Shown here one piece after another: positions 1 to 10,256 of a stretch of DNA of 64,000 bases. Every line of letters begins with the position of its first letter. Position 1 is the stretch's first letter. The DNA is from Collariella sp. IMI 366227. Its lineage: Eukaryota; Ascomycota; Sordariomycetes; Sordariales; Chaetomiaceae. The notes under the pieces are model-generated. The model saw nothing but the letters and a program-made list of their open reading frames with translations. It was not told the DNA's origin and ran no database searches. The stretch covers positions 558,001 to 622,000 of the forward strand of contig JAPEUS010000013.1 in assembly GCA_027946355.1 (NCBI GenBank), read 5' to 3'. Both the position numbers and the translations under genes were made by a program.

Positions 1-2187
1 TGATGGTGGGCGGGAGGTTGGAAGGGTGCTGCTGCGGGTTCTACTCGTAGGGTTCAAACAACTGAGGTAGGGATTTGAGTAGGGGTTGACGTTGGGGTGG
101 GTGTTGATTTGGGTATTAGTTTGGTGGATATTGCTGGGATTGCGTTCGGGAGTGAGGTTGCACCGGTTATCGTGACTAGCCAGTGACGGTGGCTGGGGGG
201 TTCTGGGGATTGTTGCGGCGAGGAAGTCAAGGCGCTCGAGGTCGAAGGGGTCGGAGCGGAATTTGGTGCGAGTGGTGGCGGCTGAGGAGAGGGTGGCGAA
301 GCTGTCGTGGCGGTTATATGAGAGGGTGCTTGGTTGGCGGGAGATGGGGGTGCTGATGCTGCGGGTGTGGTGGATGTTGGGGTATGCGGAGGGGGCTGGT
401 TTGAGGATGTAGGGGATGGCGTGGGCGTCGCTGAAGGGGTTGTTGGTATCGAGGTTGGGAGTGAGAGCACTGATGAAGCTGTTGGTTGAGCTGGCGCGGC
501 GGTGCTGGGATTCATGGCTGAGCCTGGCGTCTTCCATTTTGGCGGGGGTCAGGAAGCCATGCTGGTTGAGGGAGGAATTCAAGTCTTGCTGAGATGCCCT
601 GCTGTCTCTAGAGCGAGACTTGCTGAGGCGCCGGCCACTCTTCATGCCGGTCCCGAGCCATAACCACCACCCCTTTAGACGGCCCTTGGCCGGCAAATTC
701 GCTTCAACAATGCCTGAGCCCGCATCGCTGTGCCTGCTGGCTGGGCCGAAGGACTCCAATGTGCCCCGGTTGAGGATCACCGACGGTGCTGTTTTGCTCC
801 TGATATGGCCGCGAATCTCCCGCAGGTTCTGCCCCAGTGAAGTCCTGCCCTTCTGTGACGCTGGCATCGGCCCACTGCCTGCCCGAGTGTTCGCATAGCC
901 GTCCTTTTCATCACTCTCAGAAAACGGCACTACCCCTAGGGGCGTCAACTGAGACCCTCTTCGTCTCTTGACCAGCCGGCGCCTCAGCCACCATATCAAG
1001 AATGCGATGATGCCGATGGCGACCACCCCAGCAACGACGCCCCCGGCAACGGTCAGCAGCGCCGTTTTGCTGTTATCGGGATTTGCATCAGAAAGGTGTT
1101 CTGTCGGAGTTGTTTCGGTGGCCTCAGGCACGGCATTCTTGGTTGGTGTTGGTGTTGAGACGACAGCCGTGAGCGGTGGCGTAGCTGAGTTCTCGGACAG
1201 AACCAGAGGCCCGGTAACAGCAAGAGCTGCTGCTGATGAAGTGGCTTTCGTATCTGCCGCCGAGGCCGTTAGGGTGTGAGTTAGGCTGCCCAGTGGTACA
1301 GGCGTTTGCGAAACAGTTGCGTCTGCGAGGATAGTGAACGATTTGAGCGTGGCGCCGGACGCTGGGAGACGCGCGGCAGGGAGAGACGTTGGTCGACGTG
1401 CCGGAGGGCCTGGCTCGCTGGTTTGAGTGTGAGCAACTCGTACCAGGCTGGGGGATGTGCTTGCAGCGATGACCAAGGAGGAGCTCGTCGTGGTTGTCGA
1501 AGTCTGTTCCACGGGCGCTGTGCTGGCATCTATCTCCAAAACCCGTGCCTCCGCCACTTCTGAAATTGGATCTGCCGTTTGGACTGAGCTAGTGGTCCTG
1601 GGTTCTTGAGTTGCCGTTTCTTGGGTTGTGGTTCTTTGAACTGTTGTTTCCTCGGCTGTTGCTTCTTGGGTTCTGGTTTCATGAGATCTGAGTCCTTGAG
1701 CCGTCGTTTCTTGGGTCGTGCTTCCTTGAACTGTGGTTTCCTCTGTTGCTACTTCTCGAGTTCTGGTTTCTTGAGATTTGATTTCTTGAGAGATGATTTC
1801 CGGGGTCCTGGTTTCTTGAGATTTGATTTCTTGAGAGATGATTTCCGGGGTCCTGGTTTCTTGTGTTGTGAAGTCTTGCGTTGTGGTTTCTTTGTTAATT
1901 GTTTGCTGGGTTTGGGTTTCTGGAGTTCTGGCTTCTTGACTTGTCGTTTCTTGACTTGTCGTCCCTTGACTTGTCGTCCCTTGACTTGTCGTCCCTTGAC
2001 TTGTCGTCCCTTGACTGACGGTCTCTTGGCTAGCAGCCTCTGGCGCCGTTCTTTCTGATGTTGTGGTATCCTGGGCCACACTGTTCGCACTCTCTGTCGA
2101 CCCTGTTGTTATACTCGGAATCGCCGTCCAGCTCGGCCCTTCAATTGTGGTCAAGAATGCCTCAGGCGGGGGACCGCCTGTCGCCAT
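1..2187 (-). CDS. Ser/Thr-rich single-pass membrane protein, 3' end outside window
   Basis: On the minus strand one frame stays open from an ATG at 2187-2185 to the window edge, 729 codons without a stop, so the C-terminus is missing. An in-frame stop lies just upstream of the ATG. Residues about 50-190 are pentapeptide-like repeats of the types TTSQG, TTSQE, TRTPE and TTTQE, a low-complexity region expected to be O-glycosylated. A hydrophobic segment at residues 376-400 is followed by an RRR-rich stop-transfer cluster, so the repeat part is probably outside and the roughly 330-residue tail cytoplasmic. No N-terminal signal peptide is visible. This resembles fungal Mid2/SKG6-like wall-sensor proteins in architecture only. 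The open frame and membrane segment are seen directly; a cell-surface or sensor role is inferred. The start could lie further upstream if there is an undetected intron. Confidence 0.75.
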   Translation of the reverse strand, partial: MATGGPPPEAFLTTIEGPSWTAIPSITTGSTESANSVAQDTTTSERTAPEAASQETVSQGTTSQGTTSQGTTSQGTTSQETTSQEARTPETQTQQTINKETTTQDFTTQETRTPEIISQEIKSQETRTPEIISQEIKSQETRTREVATEETTVQGSTTQETTAQGLRSHETRTQEATAEETTVQRTTTQETATQEPRTTSSVQTADPISEVAEARVLEIDASTAPVEQTSTTTTSSSLVIAASTSPSLVRVAHTQTSEPGPPARRPTSLPAARLPASGATLKSFTILADATVSQTPVPLGSLTHTLTASAADTKATSSAAALAVTGPLVLSENSATPPLTAVVSTPTPTKNAVPEATETTPTEHLSDANPDNSKTALLTVAGGVVAGVVAIGIIAFLIWWLRRRLVKRRRGSQLTPLGVVPFSESDEKDGYANTRAGSGPMPASQKGRTSLGQNLREIRGHIRSKTAPSVILNRGTLESFGPASRHSDAGSGIVEANLPAKGRLKGWWLWLGTGMKSGRRLSKSRSRDSRASQQDLNSSLNQHGFLTPAKMEDARLSHESQHRRASSTNSFISALTPNLDTNNPFSDAHAIPYILKPAPSAYPNIHHTRSISTPISRQPSTLSYNRHDSFATLSSAATTRTKFRSDPFDLERLDFLAATIPRTPQPPSLASHDNRCNLTPERNPSNIHQTNTQINTHPNVNPYSNPYLSCLNPTSRTRSSTLPTSRPPS
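1935..2022. repeat. 15-bp coding minisatellite
   Basis: A 15-bp unit, TTGACTTGTCGTCCC and variants, repeats about five times in tandem. On the minus strand each unit encodes one TTSQG or TTSQE block of the membrane protein. A second, 45-bp duplication lies just beside it at 1771-1860. Copy number is likely to vary between strains. Confidence 0.85.
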
Positions 2188-4013
2188 GTTTGAAGGTCAA
2201 TCCTTTGCCCAAGTATTTTGGCGAGCCCAGTGGTTGCAAGATGAAGAGAATAAAATAAGGTAGCGTATACAAATACGAGTACAAAGAAGCCCGAGAGAAG
2301 CGAAGAAGCATGGCCACTAGGGCCATCTGAAATTTCGCGAAATCATCAAGATCTCGTGAAAGAAACGCTCCTGGCGAACAAAGGAAGTAAAGCAATCACA
2401 GCGACTAAACCCAGCACCAGACTCCTGATGATGGAAAATGAATCGATGTTCCAGGACTAGGAGAAGGATGGGGCCGATGAAATCTGGTGAAAGAAAGCCG
2501 TTGGCATGGGCCTGTGTCTTTGCCGCGGCATCCCGGGCACGGACGACGTGTTGGGCATCAGGTGAACTCGTGATGGGGCCTAAGACTTCTTAGAGCGTCT
2601 CCGGCGGTTGACTTTGACGATGTCCTGCCCAACCAAGCGATCTCTGACGCACAGCACGGGCAACATGGCGACCGGGTGTTTCAAGATCTGGAGAAGGGGG
2701 CGGCAAAAGCTGCCATTGGTCAGCGGCTGTGAGGAAGCGTGCCATTGGCGTCAAACCACGGGACCTCAGAGGATGGTGAGGCTCTTCGCCAGGGGTTTCA
2801 GAGGTGTGGCGATCCCTGTCTTGTGACGCTTGTGATGCAAACGGTTGTCGGGAGAAGACCTAGAGATGTTTGGGGGCTGGAAACATCGTCGCTTCAGAGA
2901 AACAACGGGTTTCTCGACTGATCCGAGAATATTCGGCACGCTCAAATTAACAGGACTGGGAGAAGAAAAAAAGGGCTCTCTCTGATCGTCTGCCGTCGCT
3001 ATTGAGGCCCTGAAGATGAAATGAGGTGAACACGTCAAAGTTCGCCCTGACTCTCTCCTGACTCTGTCGTCCCATCTCCAACAGACAGGACCATTACATG
3101 GAGTGAAGACTCCAGCCAAACTGAGCAGGAAGGAAAGCAAAGGCGGGACAGAGCAGCGGACGCAGAATGTGCATCCCGTCACGCACCATGTCGAATTCAT
3201 GGGCCTTGGCAGCAGGAGTACCAAAACGGAGGTGGTGCTGTTGGCTCTGCTCGAGTGTGGGTTGGCAGCCTGCACTGTACCCCGCACTGTGACTGCCCTC
3301 AGCAGACAAAAACCACGGCGAGTGTCATTGGTTTTGCCGTCTCAACTTGCAGAAATCCCATCTTCTATCCCCTCGAACAATTCGCCATCCCACAAACGCC
3401 CTCAATGGCCACAAAACTGCCAAGTCAGCCTCCCGTCGTCCACGGCATGCACACTCGGTGGGCTCGTCTCGAACGATCGCCGAGCACCCCCGGGCCGGCG
3501 TCAGGGGTGCACGGCCCAATTCGGACAACGCTTTGCATGCACTGCTGCAGTGCCAGCGAATGTTGACTGCCCCGCTCCGCCCTCAGCGCAACCCACCCTC
3601 TCCGCTGTCCTGGGCTTCTGCTGTTCTCGTGTCTGTCTGTCTGTCTGTCCACGGCCGGCATCTTGGGCAGCTGCTTGATTGTCGCTTTCCAACTCCTTTT
3701 CTGTTTCGTATCCGAGCCCAGTTGCATCCGGACGAGCCCTTCCCGAGCACCTTGACCACGCCGTCAAGACCCGAGCCTTCAATATTTGAAATCGCAGCCC
3801 GTCTCAGAGACTCAGACCGACCGTCCAGTGGAAAGGGGGGATCACGGATTGCCCGACCGTTGCCGCCGCCTCGTCTCTCCACACCACAACCACACACCAT
3901 ACACCACACCTCGAGCACGGCCACTCGCATGCCAATTAGAGCCTGAGCGGCAACTGACCCGGAACTGCACCTTCTGGCCGGTGACTGCATCCAATACTGC
4001 TTTCCGAGTCAAG
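2188..4013. other. Intergenic, divergent promoter region
   Basis: This stretch separates two divergently transcribed genes and should hold both promoters and leaders. Short open frames occur on both strands but none looks like a conserved protein. A small GTCT/TGTC tetranucleotide run sits at about 3631-3648. Nothing else is recognisable. Confidence 0.6.
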
Positions 4014-6182
4014 ATGTTCGGAAATATCTCCTTTATGCGTAAGTGGAACGTTCCCTCAGCGTCTCGGCCTCTCTATCGTGTCTACATGACCCTGCCGGAT
4101 CGTGTGCCTGGTCCCAGATCTGGTGCGACCCGAGATGCCTCAACTTCTTCACTCTTGCCCCTTCTTAGCACCACCTGCCATGCTGCCCCACCATTCGGTG
4201 CTACTGCCAGTACCACCGACAACTCAGAGTTGTCGAGCTGTTGTTCTTGTTCATGTTGTTCTCAACATGGCGTTGTGGCTGCTTCGTGTGGATGTGCCAT
4301 GCTGCTGGTAACCCGTTGATGGGGACCTCCACATGTCTCACGTTCCCATCCTGGCCGCTATCTCGTTTGATCGTCCTCGGTGTCCTTCGAGGCCGTGTTT
4401 TCATCTCTTCCGTCAACAGAGTGACCGGTTCTCTGACCTCAATGTTTAGTCCCCGTGGGGGCCCCAATTGCCCCTCCCAAGGACGTGCCGCCGCCCACGC
4501 CCGTCAACCTGCCCCGGTGTCACCCGCGCCCTTCCGAGAAGGTTGGCAGCTCTGAACCGCCAAAGCACCTCACTTCGGTGCTGCAGGACGTCGTCCGGCC
4601 CACCGATATCTCCGAAGAAGTCCTTTCGGCGCTCGGCGTGCATCTCACCACAGACGCGACCCTGGCCCAGCTCATCCCGGACCCGGAGTTCCTCCCGGAC
4701 TTTGAAGCGTGGCATGCCCTTGACGCTGAGGAGATCCACTCTGCGAACGAGGGCACTCGGAAACCGCTGAACACGGGCAACCTTTCGCCTGGGTGCCAGA
4801 CGTATTTGGAACGGAGACGGGAGCTCTCCATCCCCAACCTCTCCGCTTACCGCACTATCCGGAGAGCGCCCCCTCCGAAGGGTCAGGCGCAGGCCCGTCT
4901 TGGAAATGCCTACGAATTTTACCGCCACCTGGAGCTCGTTTCTGCTTTCTGGGTGGACACTTCGAATCCGCCGGCCCCAGAAGTCAAGCCAGAGGACGCA
5001 AAGGACGCCAGCGTTGAAAACGGAACCGGCGAGGCCGAAGGTGAAAAGAAAACCGACGATCCGGCCGACACCTTCAAGGTGTACCGCACGGGGTCCGGCC
5101 AGCAGATGCCGGTTGAATACCGCCAGAACATGGTTACGGCCTTTCTAAAGCTGGTGGCCTACGATTTTACCTGCAACGTGACGCTGGCCCGCACCGAGCC
5201 ACGCCTCCAGATCGTGTCCAAAACCCCCCGAGGCTCGCCGCGCAACTCCCACATTGCATCGCACTGCAACTTCATCTTCCGCAGCCCTCAAACCCGCGAG
5301 GCCGCCCGCGCTGGCATCGTCGAAGGCCCCGTGGCTGCCGTCAGCACCCGGCACATCCTCTTCCCGCCCGCCGACGGCGATTTCTCAGGCAAATCCAAAG
5401 ACTGGGAAGCCGCCCTGGACCTAAGCCGCGAGCTCATCGCCGCCCTCCTCACCGCACAGCATCGCGCGCGCGAGGGCCGCACCGAGAAACGCATTGGCGA
5501 AGGCCAGTGGTGGTGCAGCAAGCCCCGCTGGGGCGGGGGCTCCGGCGGGCCCATCGGCCGCGAGATCGACATGCTCTCCGGTGGCGACGACGCCATCGGC
5601 GACAAGGACGCGCCCCCGCCCGAGACCGCCGCGCCCGCAGCAGTGGTATCCCCTGCCTCTACCCCAACCCCAACCTCCGCCCCGATCGCCTCGTCAAGAC
5701 TAGCCGCCATGAACCTCCCGCAACGCCTCTCCTCCCGCAGCAGCAGCAGCAGCAGCAACGGCTCCTCCAAGGGCGTCAAGCGCCTCAAGAAATCCGGCAA
5801 CCACCCCATGTACGACAACTACCGCATGATCCGCCCGCCAATGGCAAACTGGGACAAGAAGACGCGGTACGAAGCCATTGGGCGCGCCCGTGGCGCTGAT
5901 TACGACGACATCTTTGTTGTGAGCGCGCTGTTCCATCATGTGAGCATCCTCCGCGTGCGGGTTCCCGACAGGTTGCTTGCGGTGCTGGGGGCGAGGAGGA
6001 GGTGTTTGGGGAGGGGGAAGCAGGAGTTGGGGAGGTTGGAGGTGTGGAGGAGTAGGTGGTTTGATTTTTTTGTGGTGGAGGAGAGGGTGCAGGCGATGCA
6101 GGTGGTTTGGGGGATGATGGGGTGGATGATGCGGGAGGTGGCGCCTAAGAATGAGGAGGAGAAAGGGAGGAAGGGGATGTGA
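4014..6182 (+). CDS. Conserved fungal hypothetical protein, 585 aa
   Basis: There are two exons, 4014-4038 and 4450-6182. The first is 25 nt and codes eight residues; the donor is GTAAGT and the acceptor TTTAG, with a 411-bp intron. The join keeps frame (phase 1) and supplies a true ATG for a long frame that otherwise begins only at a GTG. The protein has a proline-rich start, a folded-looking middle (residues about 40-330), a serine-rich linker around residues 410-440 and a basic patch KRLKKS near 447. No known catalytic motif or membrane segment was found and I do not recognise the family. GC-rich third positions fit real coding sequence. The last 70 residues use G-rich, less coding-like codons, so a frame error or unrecognised intron near 5930-5950 is possible. 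Confidence 0.7.
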
Positions 6183-8624
6183 AGATGGCTGGCGCGTAAG
6201 CGCGGGCTAGTTGAGAGAGGGGGGGGGGGCCTTCTGGCTCCCTCTTGATTTTCCCTCGGGTTGCTGAGGTGGTGGATCATACGTTCAGCCGCTTCGTGTT
6301 GCCTTGCCCTGCTTTTTCAGCTTCCACGGCCAAAACCAACGACACACTGCAGATAGAGAGCATCTGAACCGTCACAGAGTGTGGCTTTCTACGAAGTGGT
6401 CTCGCAGAGAAAGATAGAGAGAGTTAATTGTTAGTACCTGTTGAATTTGGATTTTTTTTGTTTCAAGCTTGCCTCCGCTGGTCCGTGACGAGAGGCTCTG
6501 CACTAGTGTCTTGCCTAGATTCCTACGTGAAAAAGTCGGGAACTTAGGTAATGAACGAGCGATAGAAAGGGGAAAAAGAGATAGGAAGAAGGGAAGAGGA
6601 GAAGAAAAAAAAGGAAGCGAAAGAAAATGAAGGGAGCGAAAGAAAGAAGGTAACCGGAAAGAGGAAAAAAGGAAAAAAGAAAAGAAAAGAAAAGGGGGAA
6701 AAGGAAGAGAGAAAGTCAATCGAGAAAAGAAGACAAATTAGAAGAGAGACCTTGTAAAAGAAAGGAAAGAAAGGAAATCAGACAAAAAAAGATAAATATG
6801 GGAAAGAAATCAAAAGGGAAGAAGGAGAGAAGGAAAGAAAGAAAGAAAGACCAAAGCGGCATTTCTCTTTTTTTCCCCTTTCCTTTTACCGTGTGGTTTG
6901 ATTTGGCCCAAGCTCCCCGAAGATCCTCAACCGCCCTTGCACCGATCCAAATGATCTCATTGGCCCATGATACGCTTTCAGCAGCCCCACTACTGGATGT
7001 CCCAGAATTCTGGCCAATGGGGTTGAGCCGCTGATGTCCGGGGCTAGCCAGATTGGGACTTACACTGGATTTTGGTGACCTCCGTTGATGTCAGGCATGT
7101 GGCGTGCCACTGTGTGTGGTACGGCAGAGCTGGGGTTTTTGGATTCCGAGGGCGTGTAAAAATTCGAGGTTGTGATAGAGATGTCAGGGGTTGGAAGAGG
7201 AAGTTGATGAGGATCAGCTGGTTCAGCCGTTGTTGTCTCTGGAAAGAAGCTACTGATCGAGTCGGAGCAGGCCGAAAGCTTAAAGTCTGGTAGCCTCGGC
7301 TTTGCAGTGCGGGAATTCTATGGAGTGATGCTCGGAATTTTCCTCCTACACTATACGGGGCCGGGCTTTGGGGCCATAGATGGAGTTTGATGGTGGGTTT
7401 TCGAAGGCCAAAAGAGAGGCCATCGGGTTGACTGACGTGGAGGAAGGGGAGGGAGGTCGTGTTGGGCAGAGGCCATGAACCTGGCCGGCCTGAAGTTGGG
7501 CCTGGGAATGGGACAGGGGAGCTGAAAATGAAAGGCCCTTGCCAGCTGAGGATTGTAACTGGCGGAGGTGTTATTGCACATCGTAGAAATTCTCGGTCAG
7601 CGAATGCATCGAGAGACGTTAAAATTGGACTTCGGATGGGTGGTAGCTGAGAACCTGAGCCTTGAAAGCAAGATGGGATGGACGAGGATCGCTGTCGGCG
7701 CTCTCTGTTTCAGTCGGGATCCGCACTTCCCACATGGCTGGCCGCTGGGCGCGGTCACAACCCCATCCGGAACTGCCCAATCGCGGCAGCTGATGGCCTG
7801 CGACCCCACCTGCGCTCAGCGCCTCACTCCAGCCCAGCCCATCCATGCTCCTTGGCCTGAGCCGAACCTGAGCCCTTCAGGTTGCCCCAGCTCTCGATCA
7901 CCTCTGCTCAGACTTCGCAGCTCATCCAACAAACAGACACCCACTCATCAACCCCCACACACGCCGCCGACCTGAACATCCATCCCCCCGGAGCATCCCA
8001 ATCTTGGAGGCGGGCTGGCAGCAGCACCCTAGTGCACATTTTCCCATCGCCCCTGCAGCGTCTCTTTTGATCTGTGAGTTCGGCCTGCACGCCTCGCCTC
8101 GACCCTGGGACCCCCCCAGCTCCATCTGTTTTCAACAGCCCCAGGCCCTTGACCGCTCCCTCGGGTGCGCGTCGGCCCTTCTGCCGTGTCTCACTGCCCA
8201 TCTTCATCTGCACGCCATTTCCCGTTTCTGCTTCCTGTTTTTTTTCCCTGTCGGTTCTGTTCTGCTCTGTTTGGTTGTTGTCATCTGCGTTCCTGTAACC
8301 TGACAGAAGTGCAGAACCGTCACGGGCCGAAGGCTCCAGATCTGCTCCATCAACACCGACGGGACTTCCGAATCCTCCTTCCCGCTAGACCCACCACTTC
8401 AACGGCCCCTCCTTCACAAGCTCCATCGGCAAAACACTCGAATATAAACCTCGGGACCGTCCTGAGTGATTATCCGCCACTTTACATTCCCCGTCCAAAC
8501 CCCCCCCTGACCATTCCGCTCCGCGAGGCCAGCTCCGGCCGCCCGCCCGACCACCGATCACCAACCACCGACCACCGACCACCGTCCCGAGCCGACTCCC
8601 ATATCGACGACCAGCCATCCGGAC
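6183..8624. other. Intergenic, includes metacaspase promoter
   Basis: No convincing gene was found. The first part holds a long purine-rich tract (listed separately). A TATAAA sits at 8443-8448, about 180 bp before the metacaspase start, and the last 500 bp are pyrimidine-rich, typical of a fungal leader. Short open frames on both strands lack recognisable domains. Confidence 0.6.
6540..6850. repeat. Purine-rich tract (GA/GAAA)
   Basis: About 310 bp of the plus strand are almost all A and G. From 6656 to 6715 there are 60 consecutive purines. GAAA/GAAAG units recur near 6760-6850. Such tracts can adopt triplex structures; no gene overlaps it. Confidence 0.85.
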
Positions 8625-10256
8625 ATGTCTGGTTATCCTGGATACGGTGGATACCCTGGCGGACAAGCTCCCCCAGCTCAATACGCTCCGCCACAGCAGC
8701 AGCAATACGCAGGCTACTATCCGTATGAGCTGCCCGCATTACAACGTTTAGGGCTCGAGGCTGACAGAGAATAAGGCCCCAGCAGCAAGCGTACGGAGGG
8801 TATCACCAGCCGGCTCCCCAAGCCCCCGCATATGGCTACCAACAGCCCGCTCCCAACTATGGCTACCAGCAGGTTAGTTGAGCTTGCCCGAGGTCTGACA
8901 CACACAATTGGGACTAACTTCGGCGTCTTTAGCAGGCTCCCCAGGGGTACCGGCCCCCGCAGCAGCCGGCACCTCCGAACTACGGGACACACCTTCCCCC
9001 CCAAGGGCCACAACACTATGGAGCTCACCAATCCTTCGCTTTTCAGTACTCCCAGTGCACCGGGAAGAAGAAGGCTCTCCTAATTGGCATAAATTACTTC
9101 AATCAGAGGGGTCAACTGCGTGGCTGTATCCCGGATGTGCGGAATATGAGCGCGTACTTGGTGTCCAACTTCCAGTACAAGCGCGAGGACATGGTCATAC
9201 TCACCGACGACCAGCAGAACCCCATGAGCCAGCCGACCAAACAGAATATCCTGAGGGCGATGCACTGGCTGGTGAAGGACGCCCGGCCGAATGACTCGCT
9301 GTTCTTTCACTACTCTGGTAAGTTTGGGTGTGGGCGGGGAAAAAAGAGAAAAGAGAAAAAAAAGGAAAAAAGAGAAAGGAAAGAAGAAGAAACCGAAATA
9401 CTGACATACCCCCAGGCCACGGCGGCCAAACCAAAGACCTCGACGGTGACGAAGAAGACGGCTACGACGAAGTCATTTACCCCGTCGACTTCCGGCAAAA
9501 CGGACACATCACAGACGACGAGATGCACCGCATCATGGTGCGCCCACTCCAAGCCGGCGTCCGCCTCACCGCCATCTTCGACTCGTGCCACTCCGGCACC
9601 GCCCTCGACCTCCCCTACATCTACTCCACCCAGGGCATCCTCAAAGAGCCCAACCTGGCTAAGGACGCCGGCCAGGGCCTGCTCAGCGCCGTCTCTGCGT
9701 ATTCTCGGGGCGATATTGGCGGCGTGGCGAGCAATATCATGGGGTTCTTTAAGAAGGCTAGTACGAGCGAGGATGCGTATGCGAGGACCATGGCGATCAA
9801 GACATCGCCGGCGGATGTTATTATGTTGTCCGGGAGTAAGGATGATCAGACTTCGTGGGTGTTTTTCTCTTCCCCCCTAGCCCTTACCCCTGACCCTGAT
9901 CCCTTCCCCCCTTTTACGCTCTGTAAAAAAGCCAGGAACTAACAAACATGATTAGGGCCGACGCAACAATCGCCTCGCAAGCAACAGGCGCCATGTCCTG
10001 GGCCTTCATCACCGCCCTCAAAAAAAGAACCCGCAGCAGAGCTACGTGCAACTGCTCAACAGCATCCGCGACGAGCTGCAGACCCGGTACACTCAGAAGC
10101 CCCAGCTGTCGTGTAGCCACCCGCTCGGTAAGTGTTTCCATGAAGAACTCTCTTTGAGAAGAAAATGTCAGAATTGAGGAACAAGTGGCTGACGTGGTTG
10201 GTATCTCGGATGGCTTTGGTGGGCGAGCAGATACCAATTTGTTGTTTGTGATGTGA
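8625..10256 (+). CDS. MCA1: Type I metacaspase (caspase-like cysteine protease)
   Basis: Metacaspases are Ca2+-dependent proteases cleaving after Arg or Lys, linked to stress, protein quality control and cell death. Six exons are inferred: 8625-8722, 8776-8872, 8933-9317, 9416-9854, 9956-10127, 10231-10256. Residues 1 to about 95 form the Pro/Gln/Tyr-rich prodomain typical of type I. The p20-like domain carries the catalytic His in HYSGHGGQ (H195) and Cys in DSCHSG (C251). The protein ends in the usual NLLFVM. Total length is 405 aa if one base is restored: an A7 run at 10020-10026 breaks the frame before the conserved NPQQSYVQLL segment. With eight A the remainder reads through to the expected C-terminus. 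As given, the protein would end in about 40 unrelated residues. The break is most simply a homopolymer error; real inactivation cannot be excluded. Intron 2 ends in tandem acceptors (AGCAG). Confidence 0.93.

Noticed and set aside
1606..2090. Open frames on both strands with strong repeats (Leu/Phe/Arg-rich and Lys/Gln-rich)
   Set aside because: They are other-frame shadows of the TTSQ-type repeat region of the minus-strand membrane protein, which has a longer frame, a start and a membrane helix.
10017..10030. Programmed -1 ribosomal frameshifting in the metacaspase
   Set aside because: A -1 shift would give the right protein, but the heptamer in the reading frame is CAAAAAA, not of the XXXYYYZ type, and similar breaks in unrelated genes favour sequence error.
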